Origin: Clostridia bacterium
Lineage (GTDB): Bacteria > Bacillota > Clostridia > Christensenellales > Aristaeellaceae
Reading direction: 5' to 3'
DNA length: 35,302 nucleotides
NCBI GenBank assembly: GCA_017532155.1
Contig: JAFXJP010000033.1
Location: 1-35,302 of the forward strand
This document shows, piece by piece, positions 8,057 to 16,109 of the stretch. Within the stretch, counting starts at the first letter, position 1. Each line of letters opens with the position of its first letter. The translations under genes were made by a program, and so were the position numbers. A model generated the notes under the pieces. That model was not told the origin of the DNA. It made no database searches and worked only from the letters and a program-made list of their open reading frames with translations.

Positions 8057-8638
8057 ATGAAAGAATTGCGCGAAGCGATCCGCCGCGAAGGCAAGGGCAT
8101 TGGTCAGCACATTGTCAAGGTGGACATGTTCCTCAATCACCGCCTCGATACGCGGCTGATGTTTGATATGGGCCGTGATCTGGCCGATCATTTCCGCAAG
8201 GATGTACCTGATATTGTTCTGACGGTTGAAGCCAGTGGTATTGCCATTGCTTTGGCTACAGCGCACAGGCTGGGCGATATTCCGGTTGTATTTGCCAAGA
8301 AGAGCCAGGCCTCCAATCAGTCGGAGGATATGCTGACGGCCATGGCGCATTCCTTCACGCATGGCAACGATAATTGCCTGCGCGTGGATCGTCACTATCT
8401 GCCCAAGGGTAGCCGTGTGCTGATCGTGGATGATTTCCTGGCCAACGGTCAGGCTACCGAAGCGCTGATGAGCATTGTCCGTCAGGCGGAGTGCGAGCTG
8501 GTAGGCATTGGCATTGCCGTGGAAAAGGGCTTCCAGGACGGCGGCAAGATCCTGCGCGAAAAGGGTATCAACCTCAAATCCCTGGTGATTGTTACGGGCA
8601 TTGAGGATGGAAAAATCTGCATGGCGGATAATGACTGA
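8057..8638 (+). CDS. xpt: Xanthine phosphoribosyltransferase
   Basis: A 193-residue purine salvage enzyme that makes XMP from xanthine and PRPP in the cytoplasm; the length is normal for Xpt. The type I phosphoribosyltransferase PRPP loop is at about residues 122-134 (VLIVDDFLANGQA). Other family features are the N-terminal MKELREAIRREG, TVEASGIAIA and FAKKSQASN. The start at 8057 follows GGAGG (8042-8046); an in-frame upstream ATG at 8021 would add 12 residues without a good ribosome binding site. The gene is monocistronic: it has its own promoter and a terminator hairpin directly after it. In Bacillus, xpt is often controlled by a guanine riboswitch; none is visible here. PurR-like repeats were not recognised either. 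Confidence 0.95.
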   Translation: MKELREAIRREGKGIGQHIVKVDMFLNHRLDTRLMFDMGRDLADHFRKDVPDIVLTVEASGIAIALATAHRLGDIPVVFAKKSQASNQSEDMLTAMAHSFTHGNDNCLRVDRHYLPKGSRVLIVDDFLANGQATEALMSIVRQAECELVGIGIAVEKGFQDGGKILREKGINLKSLVIVTGIEDGKICMADND

Positions 8639-8668
8639 TTAGAAAATTTCTTTCCTAAATATGTAAAA

Positions 8669-8704
8669 AATGCCGGAGTGCTGTTGCATTTCGGCATTAT
8701 TTGT
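8669..8704 (+). terminator. Terminator after xpt
   Basis: AATGCCG-GAGTGC (8669-8681) pairs with GCATTT-CGGCATT (8686-8698) around a TGTT loop; this is a 13-bp stem with two G-U pairs. The trailing ATTTG is a short U tract, so efficiency is probably moderate. Confidence 0.7.
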
Positions 8705-8757
8705 GCCGAAAAAGATGTAAAACCTGTTGAGATTACGCGAAGTTAGCCGCCTGTGGC

Positions 8758-8786
8758 TTGATAAATTTCGCGCGGCCTGTTATAAT
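8758..8786 (+). promoter_or_regulatory. Strong sigma-A promoter with extended -10
   Basis: TTGATA (8758-8763), a 17-base spacer and TATAAT (8781-8786), with TG at 8778-8779 forming an extended -10. This is close to the best possible housekeeping promoter and drives the beta-propeller gene starting at 8831. Confidence 0.9.
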
Positions 8787-8830
8787 AAAGTGTATTATCC
8801 TGCCCAACGCAATTACAAGGAGTAGACAGC

Positions 8831-11626
8831 ATGGCTGATTTTGATGAAAGAAAAGAACTGCTGGACGAGCAGCGGAAAGCGGACAATCCCTTTCAGGTAA
8901 TGCCTGAGGGCTATGTGCGCCGCCGCCGCTCGGAGCGTCATAAGAGTGAGCTGGAATTGGCCGACGCGCCGATGTATGCTGTGGATGATAAGGAAGATGC
9001 GCTGAAGACCCGCGTGATGCCTGCCGTCCGCGCCCAGCAGGAGGAAGAATCCTTCCCGCAGGCTACGCGCGTGATGCCCGCTCAGAAGAATACCGAGGAA
9101 AAGGCGCAGCACAATCCTTACAGCCGCGAGGCACAGGAAAACGTGCGTACCTATGGCGAGGATGACCGCTATCAGGACAAGCGTTATAAGGCCAGCCAGA
9201 CGCAGCTGGAACAGGATCTGTATCCTGAAGACGACAATAATTATGATGATTATGGTGAATACGATGATGACGAAGAGCCGCGTCGCGTGTGGCCTGTCAT
9301 TCTCGTGTGCATCCTGCTTGTTTTGCTTTTGTTCGTGGCGGGGCTGATTTTCCTGCCTAAGCTGATGGCGCGTCCCGAGGATAATTCCGGCGTTGCGGGC
9401 GTATTATATTCTATCCGCGATTCTGCTGAGGATGCGCTGGCATTGGTGGGGATTAAGGAAGATCCTGCCGAAATCCATCTGTTCCAGACCAGCAATACCA
9501 TTGCTACGGTCGGCAATGAAATGAAATTCAGCATCACCACCACCAAGGCGGTGCAGAATGTGCGCATTCAGGATGAAAACGGCGCAGAGCTGATTGGCAC
9601 TGTGCAGTGCAAGGATGCGCCCAGCAATACCACCTGGGTGGTCACCGTGCGCTTTGATGCGCCTTTTACGGGCAATGTGTACGCTGCCGTGTGCGAGGAT
9701 AATGAATGGCATCTGACGCAGGGCATGATGACGCTGCTTGTCACTGCGCCTACGCCTACGCCCACACAGGCGCCCACGCCTACGCCTACGCTCGCGCCTA
9801 CCCAGGCTCCCACGCAGGCGCCTACGACGGAGCCGGTGGTGATTCTTCCCGCCGAGACGAATGCGCCTACCAACACGCCTGTCAGCACGACTTTTGTGGT
9901 GCCTGCTACGGTGGTTGTAACGCAGACGCCTACGCCTTCGCCCACGCCTACCCAGGCGCCTACGGCTACCCCGACGCCTACGCCCACACCTACTCCCACG
10001 CCTACCCCGACGCCGACCCCCACCCCCACGCCTACACCCACACCTACGCCTGTGCCGACCAATACGCCCATGCCCATCCTGGAAGCCGGCGCTTCTGATG
10101 CGGCAGATCCCGGCAAGCTGAGCCTGACGCAGAATGTGTATGTGGATGGCAAGAGCGTAAGCGAACTGGAACGCGAGACGGCGCTGAACATGAACGGCCC
10201 CGATGATTATGAAGTATATGATCTGGGTGTGTTTGCCTTCCGCGGCAACAGCTTCCGTCAGAATGCTGCTTTCGGCACGGTGGAAGTGGAAGAGGAAAAA
10301 CTCTCTGTCGAATGGAAATATGAGCTGGGCAGCCTGCGTACGGCTGACAGCGGCACGCTGTATGGCGTAGGCTGGACGGGCCAGCCGGCCATCATCAAGT
10401 GGCCGATTGAAGCGCGCACCCAGCTGATGAATATCAACGAAGAAAAGCGCAATGTCAGCGCCATGAAGGAAGTAATCTTCGGCGCGCTGGACGGCAAGAT
10501 TTACTTCCTGGATCTCAATGATGGTCAGCCCACGCGCGATCCTATTACGCTGGGTTATCCCATCAAATCCAGTGTGGCTATCAATACCCGCGGCATTCCT
10601 ATGCTGGGCGTTGGTCAGGCCATTTCCAAGCTGTCCAACAAGACGGGCGATATCGGTTATTACCTGTACAATCTGATGGATTGCGAGGAAATGCTCTTCA
10701 TCAATGGCCGCAAGTCTAATTCTCAGTCGCAGTATGCTACCAACGGCGCCTTTGACGGCTCTGCGCTCTTTGAGCGCAACAGCGCCGATACGCTGATCAT
10801 CGGCGGCGAAAACGGCCTGATTTATACCGTTGGCCTTAATACCTCCTTTGAGTACAATGACGAGAATTCCAAATTGAGCATCAATAAAGAAAACGTCGTT
10901 CTCAAGACCAAGTCCGCCAAGGAAAAGGATACCAACGTCAGCATCGAAACGAGCCTTGCAATGTATGATAAGTACATTTACTCTGCTGACGCCTACGGCA
11001 TTCTGCAGTGTATCGATTCTGATACCATGAAGGCCGTCTGGGCGGTGGATGTAGGCGATAATACCGACGCCGCCATCGCGCTGGACTTTGACGAAAATGG
11101 CGATCTGGGCCTGTATACCGGCAATACTTCCTACGCGCGTCTCAAGGGCAAAAAGCCTGTAACCATCCGCCGACTGGATGCGCTCACGGGCGAAGAAGTA
11201 TGGGCCTATGAGATTGACTGCGTGTATAACGCCGATCAGCTTTCCGGCGTGAAGGCCAGCCCTGTGATGGGTGAACACGAGATCAGCGATCTGGTGATCT
11301 TCACCGTCAATATGACGGGCGATAAGAATTCTGCCACCATCCTGGCTCTGAATAAGATGACGGGCAAGGTGGTATGGAAGCATGAAATGGATAGCCCGGC
11401 CATCTCTTCTCCTGTCGCTGTCTATAATGAAGCCGGGGAAGCCTGGATCATTCAGGCGGATCAGGACGGCAGACTGTATCTGCTGGAGGGCACTTCCGGC
11501 GATGTAAGGAATGTGCTGGATATCAAGGGTGAGATTCAAGCCTCGCCTGCTGTGTACAAAGATATGCTGGTCATCGGTACGTGTTCCAAGGATAATGCGT
11601 ACATGTATGGCGTTCGCATTGAGTGA
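8831..11626 (+). CDS. Membrane-anchored PQQ-like beta-propeller protein with Pro/Thr stalk
   Basis: A 931-residue protein in four parts. Residues 1-152 are charged and probably cytoplasmic, ending in an acidic patch (DDDEEP); the short motif TRVMPA occurs twice, at about 61 and 79. Residues 153-176 form one membrane segment. Residues 180-305 are a small outer domain, and 306-416 are a low-complexity Pro/Thr stalk (PTPTP units) that could cross the cell wall. From about 440 to the end there are blades of a PQQ-like propeller, e.g. LDALTGEEVWAYEI, LNKMTGKVVWKHEM and DGRLYLLEGTSG. No catalytic residues were identified; binding of carbohydrate, wall or protein is the likely role. AAGGAG sits eight bases before the start, behind a near-consensus promoter. 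The topology is well supported; the function is unknown. Confidence 0.85.
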   Translation: MADFDERKELLDEQRKADNPFQVMPEGYVRRRRSERHKSELELADAPMYAVDDKEDALKTRVMPAVRAQQEEESFPQATRVMPAQKNTEEKAQHNPYSREAQENVRTYGEDDRYQDKRYKASQTQLEQDLYPEDDNNYDDYGEYDDDEEPRRVWPVILVCILLVLLLFVAGLIFLPKLMARPEDNSGVAGVLYSIRDSAEDALALVGIKEDPAEIHLFQTSNTIATVGNEMKFSITTTKAVQNVRIQDENGAELIGTVQCKDAPSNTTWVVTVRFDAPFTGNVYAAVCEDNEWHLTQGMMTLLVTAPTPTPTQAPTPTPTLAPTQAPTQAPTTEPVVILPAETNAPTNTPVSTTFVVPATVVVTQTPTPSPTPTQAPTATPTPTPTPTPTPTPTPTPTPTPTPTPTPVPTNTPMPILEAGASDAADPGKLSLTQNVYVDGKSVSELERETALNMNGPDDYEVYDLGVFAFRGNSFRQNAAFGTVEVEEEKLSVEWKYELGSLRTADSGTLYGVGWTGQPAIIKWPIEARTQLMNINEEKRNVSAMKEVIFGALDGKIYFLDLNDGQPTRDPITLGYPIKSSVAINTRGIPMLGVGQAISKLSNKTGDIGYYLYNLMDCEEMLFINGRKSNSQSQYATNGAFDGSALFERNSADTLIIGGENGLIYTVGLNTSFEYNDENSKLSINKENVVLKTKSAKEKDTNVSIETSLAMYDKYIYSADAYGILQCIDSDTMKAVWAVDVGDNTDAAIALDFDENGDLGLYTGNTSYARLKGKKPVTIRRLDALTGEEVWAYEIDCVYNADQLSGVKASPVMGEHEISDLVIFTVNMTGDKNSATILALNKMTGKVVWKHEMDSPAISSPVAVYNEAGEAWIIQADQDGRLYLLEGTSGDVRNVLDIKGEIQASPAVYKDMLVIGTCSKDNAYMYGVRIE
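9748..10080 (+). repeat. Degenerate hexanucleotide tandem repeats encoding the Pro/Thr stalk
   Basis: Units of CCTACG, CCCACG, CCGACG and CCCACC recur through this stretch and encode alternating Pro and Thr. The densest block is about 9968-10053. Such tracts can change length by slippage, and because the unit is six bases the frame would be kept. On the opposite strand the same bases give a spurious Gly-Val repeat reading frame. Confidence 0.85.
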
Positions 11627-11638
11627 GGAAATTAATGG

Positions 11639-11669
11639 AAAAGAGAAGCCCAAACGGCTTCTCTTTTCT
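11639..11669 (+). terminator. Terminator between the propeller gene and glpK
   Basis: AAAAGAGAAGCC (11639-11650) pairs perfectly with GGCTTCTCTTTT (11656-11667) around CAAAC. The U tract overlaps the stem end. It lies only 22 bases before the glpK start, so glpK must be read through it or through an antiterminated form of it. Confidence 0.85.
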
Positions 11670-11691
11670 GTAATAATGAAGGAGTGTTTTT

Positions 11692-13194
11692 ATGAACAAG
11701 CGTTATCTGGTGGCTCTGGATCAGGGCACGACCTCTTCGCGTGCTGTCATCTTCACGGCGGAAGGCCGTATGCTGGGTGCAGCAGCGCAGGAATTCAAGC
11801 AGTACTATCCCAATCCCGGCTGGGTAGAGCATGATCCTGGCGATATCCTCGCTACGCAGATTGAATCTCTGCGCGCGGCTGTACGCCAGACGGGCATCGA
11901 TCCGGCGGAAATCGCGGCGATTGGTATCACCAACCAGCGTGAAACCACCGTGCTGTGGGATCGTCAGACGGGCAAGTGGCTGCACAATGCCATCGTGTGG
12001 CAGTGCCGCCGTACTGCGCCTTATGTAGAAAAGCTGCTGGATGCGGGTTATGGCGAGACCATCCGCCAGAAGACCGGTCTGGTGCCTGATGCATATTTTT
12101 CCGGCACCAAGCTGCAGTGGCTGCTGGATGCGCTGGATGTGCGCGACCGTGCCCGCAAGGGTGAACTGTGCTTTGGCACCATCGACAGCTTCCTGTCCTG
12201 GAACATGGTCAAGGGTCATCCGCATGTAACTGATGCGACCAATGCTGCCCGCACGATGCTGTTTAATATCCACACCCAGGAATGGGATGACGAGCTGCTC
12301 AAGATGATGGATATCCCGCGCGAACTGCTGCCTGAGGTGATCGACAGCTCGCATGTGATCGGTATGCTGGATGAGGATATTCTGGGCGTCGGCATTCCTG
12401 TGGCGGCTATGGCGGGCGACCAGCACGCCTCTCTCTTCGGTCAGGCCTGTTTTGAAAAGGGCATGGCCAAGAACACCTACGGCACGGGCTGCTTCATGCT
12501 GATGAACGCCGGCGAGGAATTCAAGCTGAGCGAAAACGGCCTGCTGACTACCGTAGCCTGGCGCCTCAACGGCAAGCCCACCTACGCGCTGGAAGGCAGC
12601 GTATTCATGGGCGGCGCGACCATCCAGTGGCTGCGCGATGAAGTGAAATTTGTGGAAAAGGCCAGCCAGAGCGAGGCCATTGCCACTTCCATCCACGATA
12701 CTGACGGCGTATATCTGGTGCCTGCTTTCACGGGTATGGGCGCGCCTTACTGGGATATGTATGCCCGCGGCACCATCTTTGGCATGACGCGCGGCACCGG
12801 CCGTGCGCAGATTGTACGCGCGGGTCTGGAGAGCATTGCCTATCAGAGCCACGACCTGTTCCAGGCGATGGCCAAGGACATTGGCAGCGAGCCCAAGGTG
12901 CTGCGTGTGGACGGCGGCGCGACGGCGAACGACTTCCTGATGCAGTTCCAGTCTGATATCATCAACACCACCATTCAGCGTCCTGCGGTGCTGGAAACCA
13001 CAGCGCTGGGCGTTGCGCTGATGGCGGGTCTGGCGGTTGGCGTATATACCAATCTGGAAGAGACGGCCAGCGGCTGGCATGTTGAAAAGCAGTTCTCGCC
13101 TGCGATGGATCCTGTCGAACGCAGCGAAAAGGTACGCGGCTGGAAGCGCGCTGTGCGTGCGGTGCTGGCCTGGGCCAAGGACGACGAAGAATAA
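11692..13194 (+). CDS. glpK: Glycerol kinase
   Basis: A 500-residue cytoplasmic FGGY-family kinase that phosphorylates glycerol to sn-glycerol 3-phosphate using ATP; the length is exactly typical. Visible motifs are the phosphate loop DQGTTSSR (residues 10-17), the substrate-site sequence TNQRET, the FGGY signature YFSGTKLQWLLD, GDQHASLFGQ, and the second signature region AGLESIAYQSHDL followed by DGGATANDF. GAAGGAG lies seven bases before the ATG. No glpF or glpD is adjacent, so the gene stands alone between two terminators. In Bacillus, glycerol genes are controlled by GlpP-dependent antitermination at a leader terminator; the hairpin directly upstream invites comparison, but no separate promoter could be seen. 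Confidence 0.97.
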   Translation: MNKRYLVALDQGTTSSRAVIFTAEGRMLGAAAQEFKQYYPNPGWVEHDPGDILATQIESLRAAVRQTGIDPAEIAAIGITNQRETTVLWDRQTGKWLHNAIVWQCRRTAPYVEKLLDAGYGETIRQKTGLVPDAYFSGTKLQWLLDALDVRDRARKGELCFGTIDSFLSWNMVKGHPHVTDATNAARTMLFNIHTQEWDDELLKMMDIPRELLPEVIDSSHVIGMLDEDILGVGIPVAAMAGDQHASLFGQACFEKGMAKNTYGTGCFMLMNAGEEFKLSENGLLTTVAWRLNGKPTYALEGSVFMGGATIQWLRDEVKFVEKASQSEAIATSIHDTDGVYLVPAFTGMGAPYWDMYARGTIFGMTRGTGRAQIVRAGLESIAYQSHDLFQAMAKDIGSEPKVLRVDGGATANDFLMQFQSDIINTTIQRPAVLETTALGVALMAGLAVGVYTNLEETASGWHVEKQFSPAMDPVERSEKVRGWKRAVRAVLAWAKDDEE

Positions 13195-13207
13195 GCGATA
13201 TACAAAG

Positions 13208-13237
13208 AAGGGAGCAGCGATGGCTGTTCCCTTTTTT
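13208..13237 (+). terminator. Terminator between convergent glpK and dapB
   Basis: AAGGGAGCAGC (13208-13218) pairs with GCTGTTCCCTT (13223-13233), with one G-U pair, around a GATG loop and followed by a T run to 13237. It serves glpK well. In the opposite direction the trailing TTCTTTG is weaker but could also stop the dap transcript. Confidence 0.88.
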
Positions 13238-13970
13238 ATTTGACGTCATCGAGCGTATAGCGTCCGGGCTTTTGCGATAGCAGCCAGCGCGCGCCATGCA
13301 GTGCGCCACGGGCAAAGATGCTGCGGCTTTCGGCGACGTGCGTGAGCAGCAAATGCTCGCCGTGACCATAAAAGCCTGCTTCATGGCTGCCGCACAGAGT
13401 ACCGCCGCGCAAGGCATGCAGGCCAATTTCATGCGCCTGGCGCTTTTGCAGCGCGGCGTGTCGGCCGTATACCGGCTGTGTTTGCGGCGTCGCAACGGCG
13501 TGATAAAGCAGCATTGCTGTGCCGCCTGGAGCATCGGCTTTTTGCGCATGATGGCGCTCGATGATCTCGATATCGAAATCCGGCAGCAGCGCTGCGGCGG
13601 CTTGGCAGAGCTTTTTCAGCGCATGGACGCCCAAACTGAAATTGGCCGACTGCAGCAAAGGAATATGCTGCGCAGCCTCATCAATCATGTGCTCGTGCGC
13701 GCGCTCAAGGCCGGTGGTGCCAATCACCAGTGGCAAGTGATGATCGGCGGCATATCGGAGCGTTTGCGGCAGATGCGCAGCATGGGAAAAATCGATCAGC
13801 AGATCGGCCTTTTCATGGCACAAAGCATAGGAGGAGTAGTGCGGAAAATCACCCTGCTCCTCCTTGTTTACGTCGATGCCTGCGATGGGAAGAAAGCCGT
13901 ATTGCCGGCAAAGCGCGGAAATTTCTTTTCCCATACGGCCAGATGCGCCTGAAATCAGCAGTTTGTTCAA
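13236..13970 (-). CDS. dapB: 4-hydroxy-tetrahydrodipicolinate reductase
   Basis: A 244-residue NAD(P)H-dependent reductase of the diaminopimelate/lysine pathway, forming tetrahydrodipicolinate; slightly shorter than the 250-270 common in the family. The N-terminal nucleotide fold is ISGASGRMGKE. The signature is EIIERHHAQKADAPGGTA at about residues 135-152, with Lys144 as the likely catalytic lysine. The usual Pro-Ser-Gly-Thr-Ala is Pro-Gly-Gly-Thr-Ala here. The start is a TTG at 13970 inside the TTGA that ends dapA, a four-base overlap that implies translational coupling. It is the last gene of asd-dapA-dapB. Its product also feeds cell-wall diaminopimelate. Identity is secure. Confidence 0.95.
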   Translation of the reverse strand: MNKLLISGASGRMGKEISALCRQYGFLPIAGIDVNKEEQGDFPHYSSYALCHEKADLLIDFSHAAHLPQTLRYAADHHLPLVIGTTGLERAHEHMIDEAAQHIPLLQSANFSLGVHALKKLCQAAAALLPDFDIEIIERHHAQKADAPGGTAMLLYHAVATPQTQPVYGRHAALQKRQAHEIGLHALRGGTLCGSHEAGFYGHGEHLLLTHVAESRSIFARGALHGARWLLSQKPGRYTLDDVK

Positions 13971-14854
13971 TTGATCAGCAGCCCCTTTTCCTGCATTGCT
14001 GCTTGTAGTATGCGCAGATGCTCCGCTTGCATGCGTACAAGCGGCAGACGCACATCGGGCTGCATGAGGGAAAGACAGGCAAGCGCCTGCTTGACAGGCA
14101 CAGGGCTGACCTCGATAAAAAGTGCCTGGATGAGGCGCTGCAGGCTCTTTTGCCGCGCTTCGGCTGTCTGGATGAGTCCCTGCGAGACTTCTTTAAACAG
14201 CTGTACGGTTTCGCGGGGCAAAAGGTTGGAGAGCACGGAGATCAGCCCCGATGCGCCCAGCCGCAGCGCAGAGACATTGCATTCGTCATTGCCGCAGTAC
14301 AGGGGCAGACGGCAGGCGCGCATGATATCCGCCATGGCGTTCAGGCTGCCGCCAGCCTCTTTAACGCCGACGATGTTTGGATGATGGGACAGTGCTTCAA
14401 TGGTATCGGGCTGCATGTTGAGCCCTGTTCTGCCGGGTACATTATAGAGGATGATGGGAAGATCTGTGCTGTCGGCAATGCGTGAAAAGAAAGAAATCAG
14501 GCCGGGTTGTGTGGTTTTGTTGTAGTATGGCGTGACGCACAGCTGCGCATCTGCGCCAAGATCACGGGCGATGCGTGCTTTTTCCAGCGTGTGGAGAAGG
14601 TGATTACTGCCTGTGCCGGCGATGACGCAGGCGCGGCCATTGGCGCGCTCGATCACGCGCCGGACAACGAGCGTCCATTCTGCGTCTGTCAGTGTGCTGG
14701 GTTCGCCGGTAGTGCCGCAAGCCAAAAGCGCCGGAACACCTGCGTCGATTTGTCTGTCGATCAGTGCGTCCAGCGCTTTGAGATCCACTTTGTCATTTGT
14801 AAAGGGTGTGACCAGCGCTGTGCAGACGCCGGTAAACACGGGAGTTGAGGACAA
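13967..14854 (-). CDS. dapA: 4-hydroxy-tetrahydrodipicolinate synthase
   Basis: A 295-residue TIM-barrel aldolase that condenses pyruvate with aspartate semialdehyde. The Schiff-base lysine is Lys165 (IVGVKEAGG), the catalytic tyrosine Tyr137 (ILYNVPGRTG), and the substrate-binding GTTGE lies at about 47-51. The length is normal. The start is a TTG at 14854, chosen because a strong AAGGAGGA lies six bases upstream and the translation then matches the family N-terminus (FTGVCTALVTPF). It sits between asd and dapB in pathway order. In spore formers, dipicolinate for the spore core is made from the product of this step, which fits the spore-protein genes nearby. Confidence 0.97.
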   Translation of the reverse strand: MSSTPVFTGVCTALVTPFTNDKVDLKALDALIDRQIDAGVPALLACGTTGEPSTLTDAEWTLVVRRVIERANGRACVIAGTGSNHLLHTLEKARIARDLGADAQLCVTPYYNKTTQPGLISFFSRIADSTDLPIILYNVPGRTGLNMQPDTIEALSHHPNIVGVKEAGGSLNAMADIMRACRLPLYCGNDECNVSALRLGASGLISVLSNLLPRETVQLFKEVSQGLIQTAEARQKSLQRLIQALFIEVSPVPVKQALACLSLMQPDVRLPLVRMQAEHLRILQAAMQEKGLLIN

Positions 14855-14888
14855 AGCGGTTCCTCCTTATGCAGTTGTTGTGGGGCGC

Positions 14889-15980
14889 TTAATCGCGGTG
14901 CTTGATGTAGCCCGCAGCGCACAGGTATTCAGCCGACAGCACGCCGCCGCCCGCTGCGCCGCGCAGCGTGTTGTGCGAGAGGCACACGAAGCGGTAATCA
15001 AACAGGCTGTCTTCGCGAAGCCGTCCGATGGTCACGCCCATGCCGTTTTCAAAGTCGCGGTCCAGTTTGGTCTGCGGACGGTTATCTTCCTCAAAATACT
15101 TGAGGAAGGGCGTGGGTGCGGAGGGGAGACCCAGCTTTTGCGCTTCAGTTTCCCAGCTGGCCCAGCGTGCCTTGATTTCGTCCATCGTGGGCTTATTGCG
15201 GAAGGTGACGCTGACGGCGGCCATATGGCCATCGCTGACGGGAACGCGCAGGCACTGGGCGCTGATTACAGGCGCTGTGGCATGCTCGATGGCGGTGCCT
15301 TCATCATTTACCTTGCCCCAGATTTTCAGCGGCTCTTTTTCGCTCTTTTCTTCCTCGCCGCCAATGTAAGGTATGACGTTATCGATCATTTCAGGCCAGG
15401 TGGCAAAAGTTTTTCCAGCGCCGGAGATGGCCTGATAGGTGCAAACGCTGATTTTTTCGATGCCGAAATCCATTAGCGGCGTGAGCGCAGGCACATAGCT
15501 TTGGATAGAGCAATTGGGCTTGACGGCCACAAAACCCGTTTCCGTACCCAGACGCTTGCGCTGCGCGGCGATCACGCGGGCATGGTCAAAGTTGATTTCA
15601 GGAATCAGCATGGGCACATCAGGCACCAGGCGGCAGGCAGAGTTATTGCTGACAACGGGCGTGCCAGAGGCAGCATACTTTTCTTCCAGCTCGCGCGTGG
15701 CGGCCTTATCCATGGCGATGGCGCAGAATACGAAATCAACCAGCTGATTCATGCCATCGATATCATAGGCGTCGCGCATCTTCACATTGCGGAATTTTTC
15801 GGGAATGGGGCAGTCAAAAGCCCAGCGGCCGCCCAGCGCTTCCTCATAGGTTTTGCCCGTGCTGCGGGGGCTGGCAGCCAGTGCAGTCACATCAAACCAG
15901 GGGTGATTTTCCAGCAGCAGTGCAAAACGCTGGCCCACCATGCCGGTGGCGCCGATGATGCCAACTCTATATTTTTTCAT
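14889..15980 (-). CDS. asd: Aspartate-semialdehyde dehydrogenase
   Basis: A 363-residue NADP-dependent dehydrogenase that reduces aspartyl phosphate to aspartate semialdehyde. The nucleotide-binding N-terminus is VGIIGATGMVGQRF and the catalytic cysteine is Cys157 (KPNCSIQSY). The sequence style (SPRSTGKTYEEALGGRW, ISGAGKTFATWPEM) resembles the longer archaeal/fungal-type branch rather than the classic E. coli form. The ATG at 15980 is preferred over an upstream in-frame ATG because GGAGGG lies just before it and the Rossmann motif then begins at once; the longer version would also start upstream of the predicted transcription start. It heads the asd-dapA-dapB operon under its own promoter. 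Confidence 0.95.
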   Translation of the reverse strand: MKKYRVGIIGATGMVGQRFALLLENHPWFDVTALAASPRSTGKTYEEALGGRWAFDCPIPEKFRNVKMRDAYDIDGMNQLVDFVFCAIAMDKAATRELEEKYAASGTPVVSNNSACRLVPDVPMLIPEINFDHARVIAAQRKRLGTETGFVAVKPNCSIQSYVPALTPLMDFGIEKISVCTYQAISGAGKTFATWPEMIDNVIPYIGGEEEKSEKEPLKIWGKVNDEGTAIEHATAPVISAQCLRVPVSDGHMAAVSVTFRNKPTMDEIKARWASWETEAQKLGLPSAPTPFLKYFEEDNRPQTKLDRDFENGMGVTIGRLREDSLFDYRFVCLSHNTLRGAAGGGVLSAEYLCAAGYIKHRD

Positions 15981-16040
15981 GAAGAATCCCTCCAAAGTCA
16001 TCCTATGCGGCAGAATGGCAATTGCTGCCGGAATATGATC

Positions 16041-16069
16041 ATGGTAGCACGGGGCGAGAGAGAAGTCAA
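16041..16069 (-). promoter_or_regulatory. Sigma-A promoter of asd-dapA-dapB, with leader hairpin
   Basis: On the minus strand TTGACT (16064-16069) and TACCAT (16041-16046) are 17 bases apart with an extended -10 TG. Just downstream, CGGCAG and CTGCCG (16008-16013 and 16025-16030) could form a hairpin in the short leader, and its loop contains part of the palindrome GCAATTGC. The leader of about 55 bases is too short for a lysine riboswitch. Confidence 0.78.
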
Positions 16070-16109
16070 TCAAACTGCGAATTGAGAGCAGAAAAAGAAC
16101 GAAAAGGGG

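Noticed and set aside
9568-10191. Minus-strand reading frame with long Gly-Val repeats
   Set aside because: It is the mirror of the Pro/Thr-coding repeats of the propeller gene and has no ribosome binding site; the long minus-strand frame 9404-11653 is likewise a shadow.
15981-16109. Lysine riboswitch before asd
   Set aside because: The leader is about 55 bases, far shorter than a lysine riboswitch; only a small hairpin is present.
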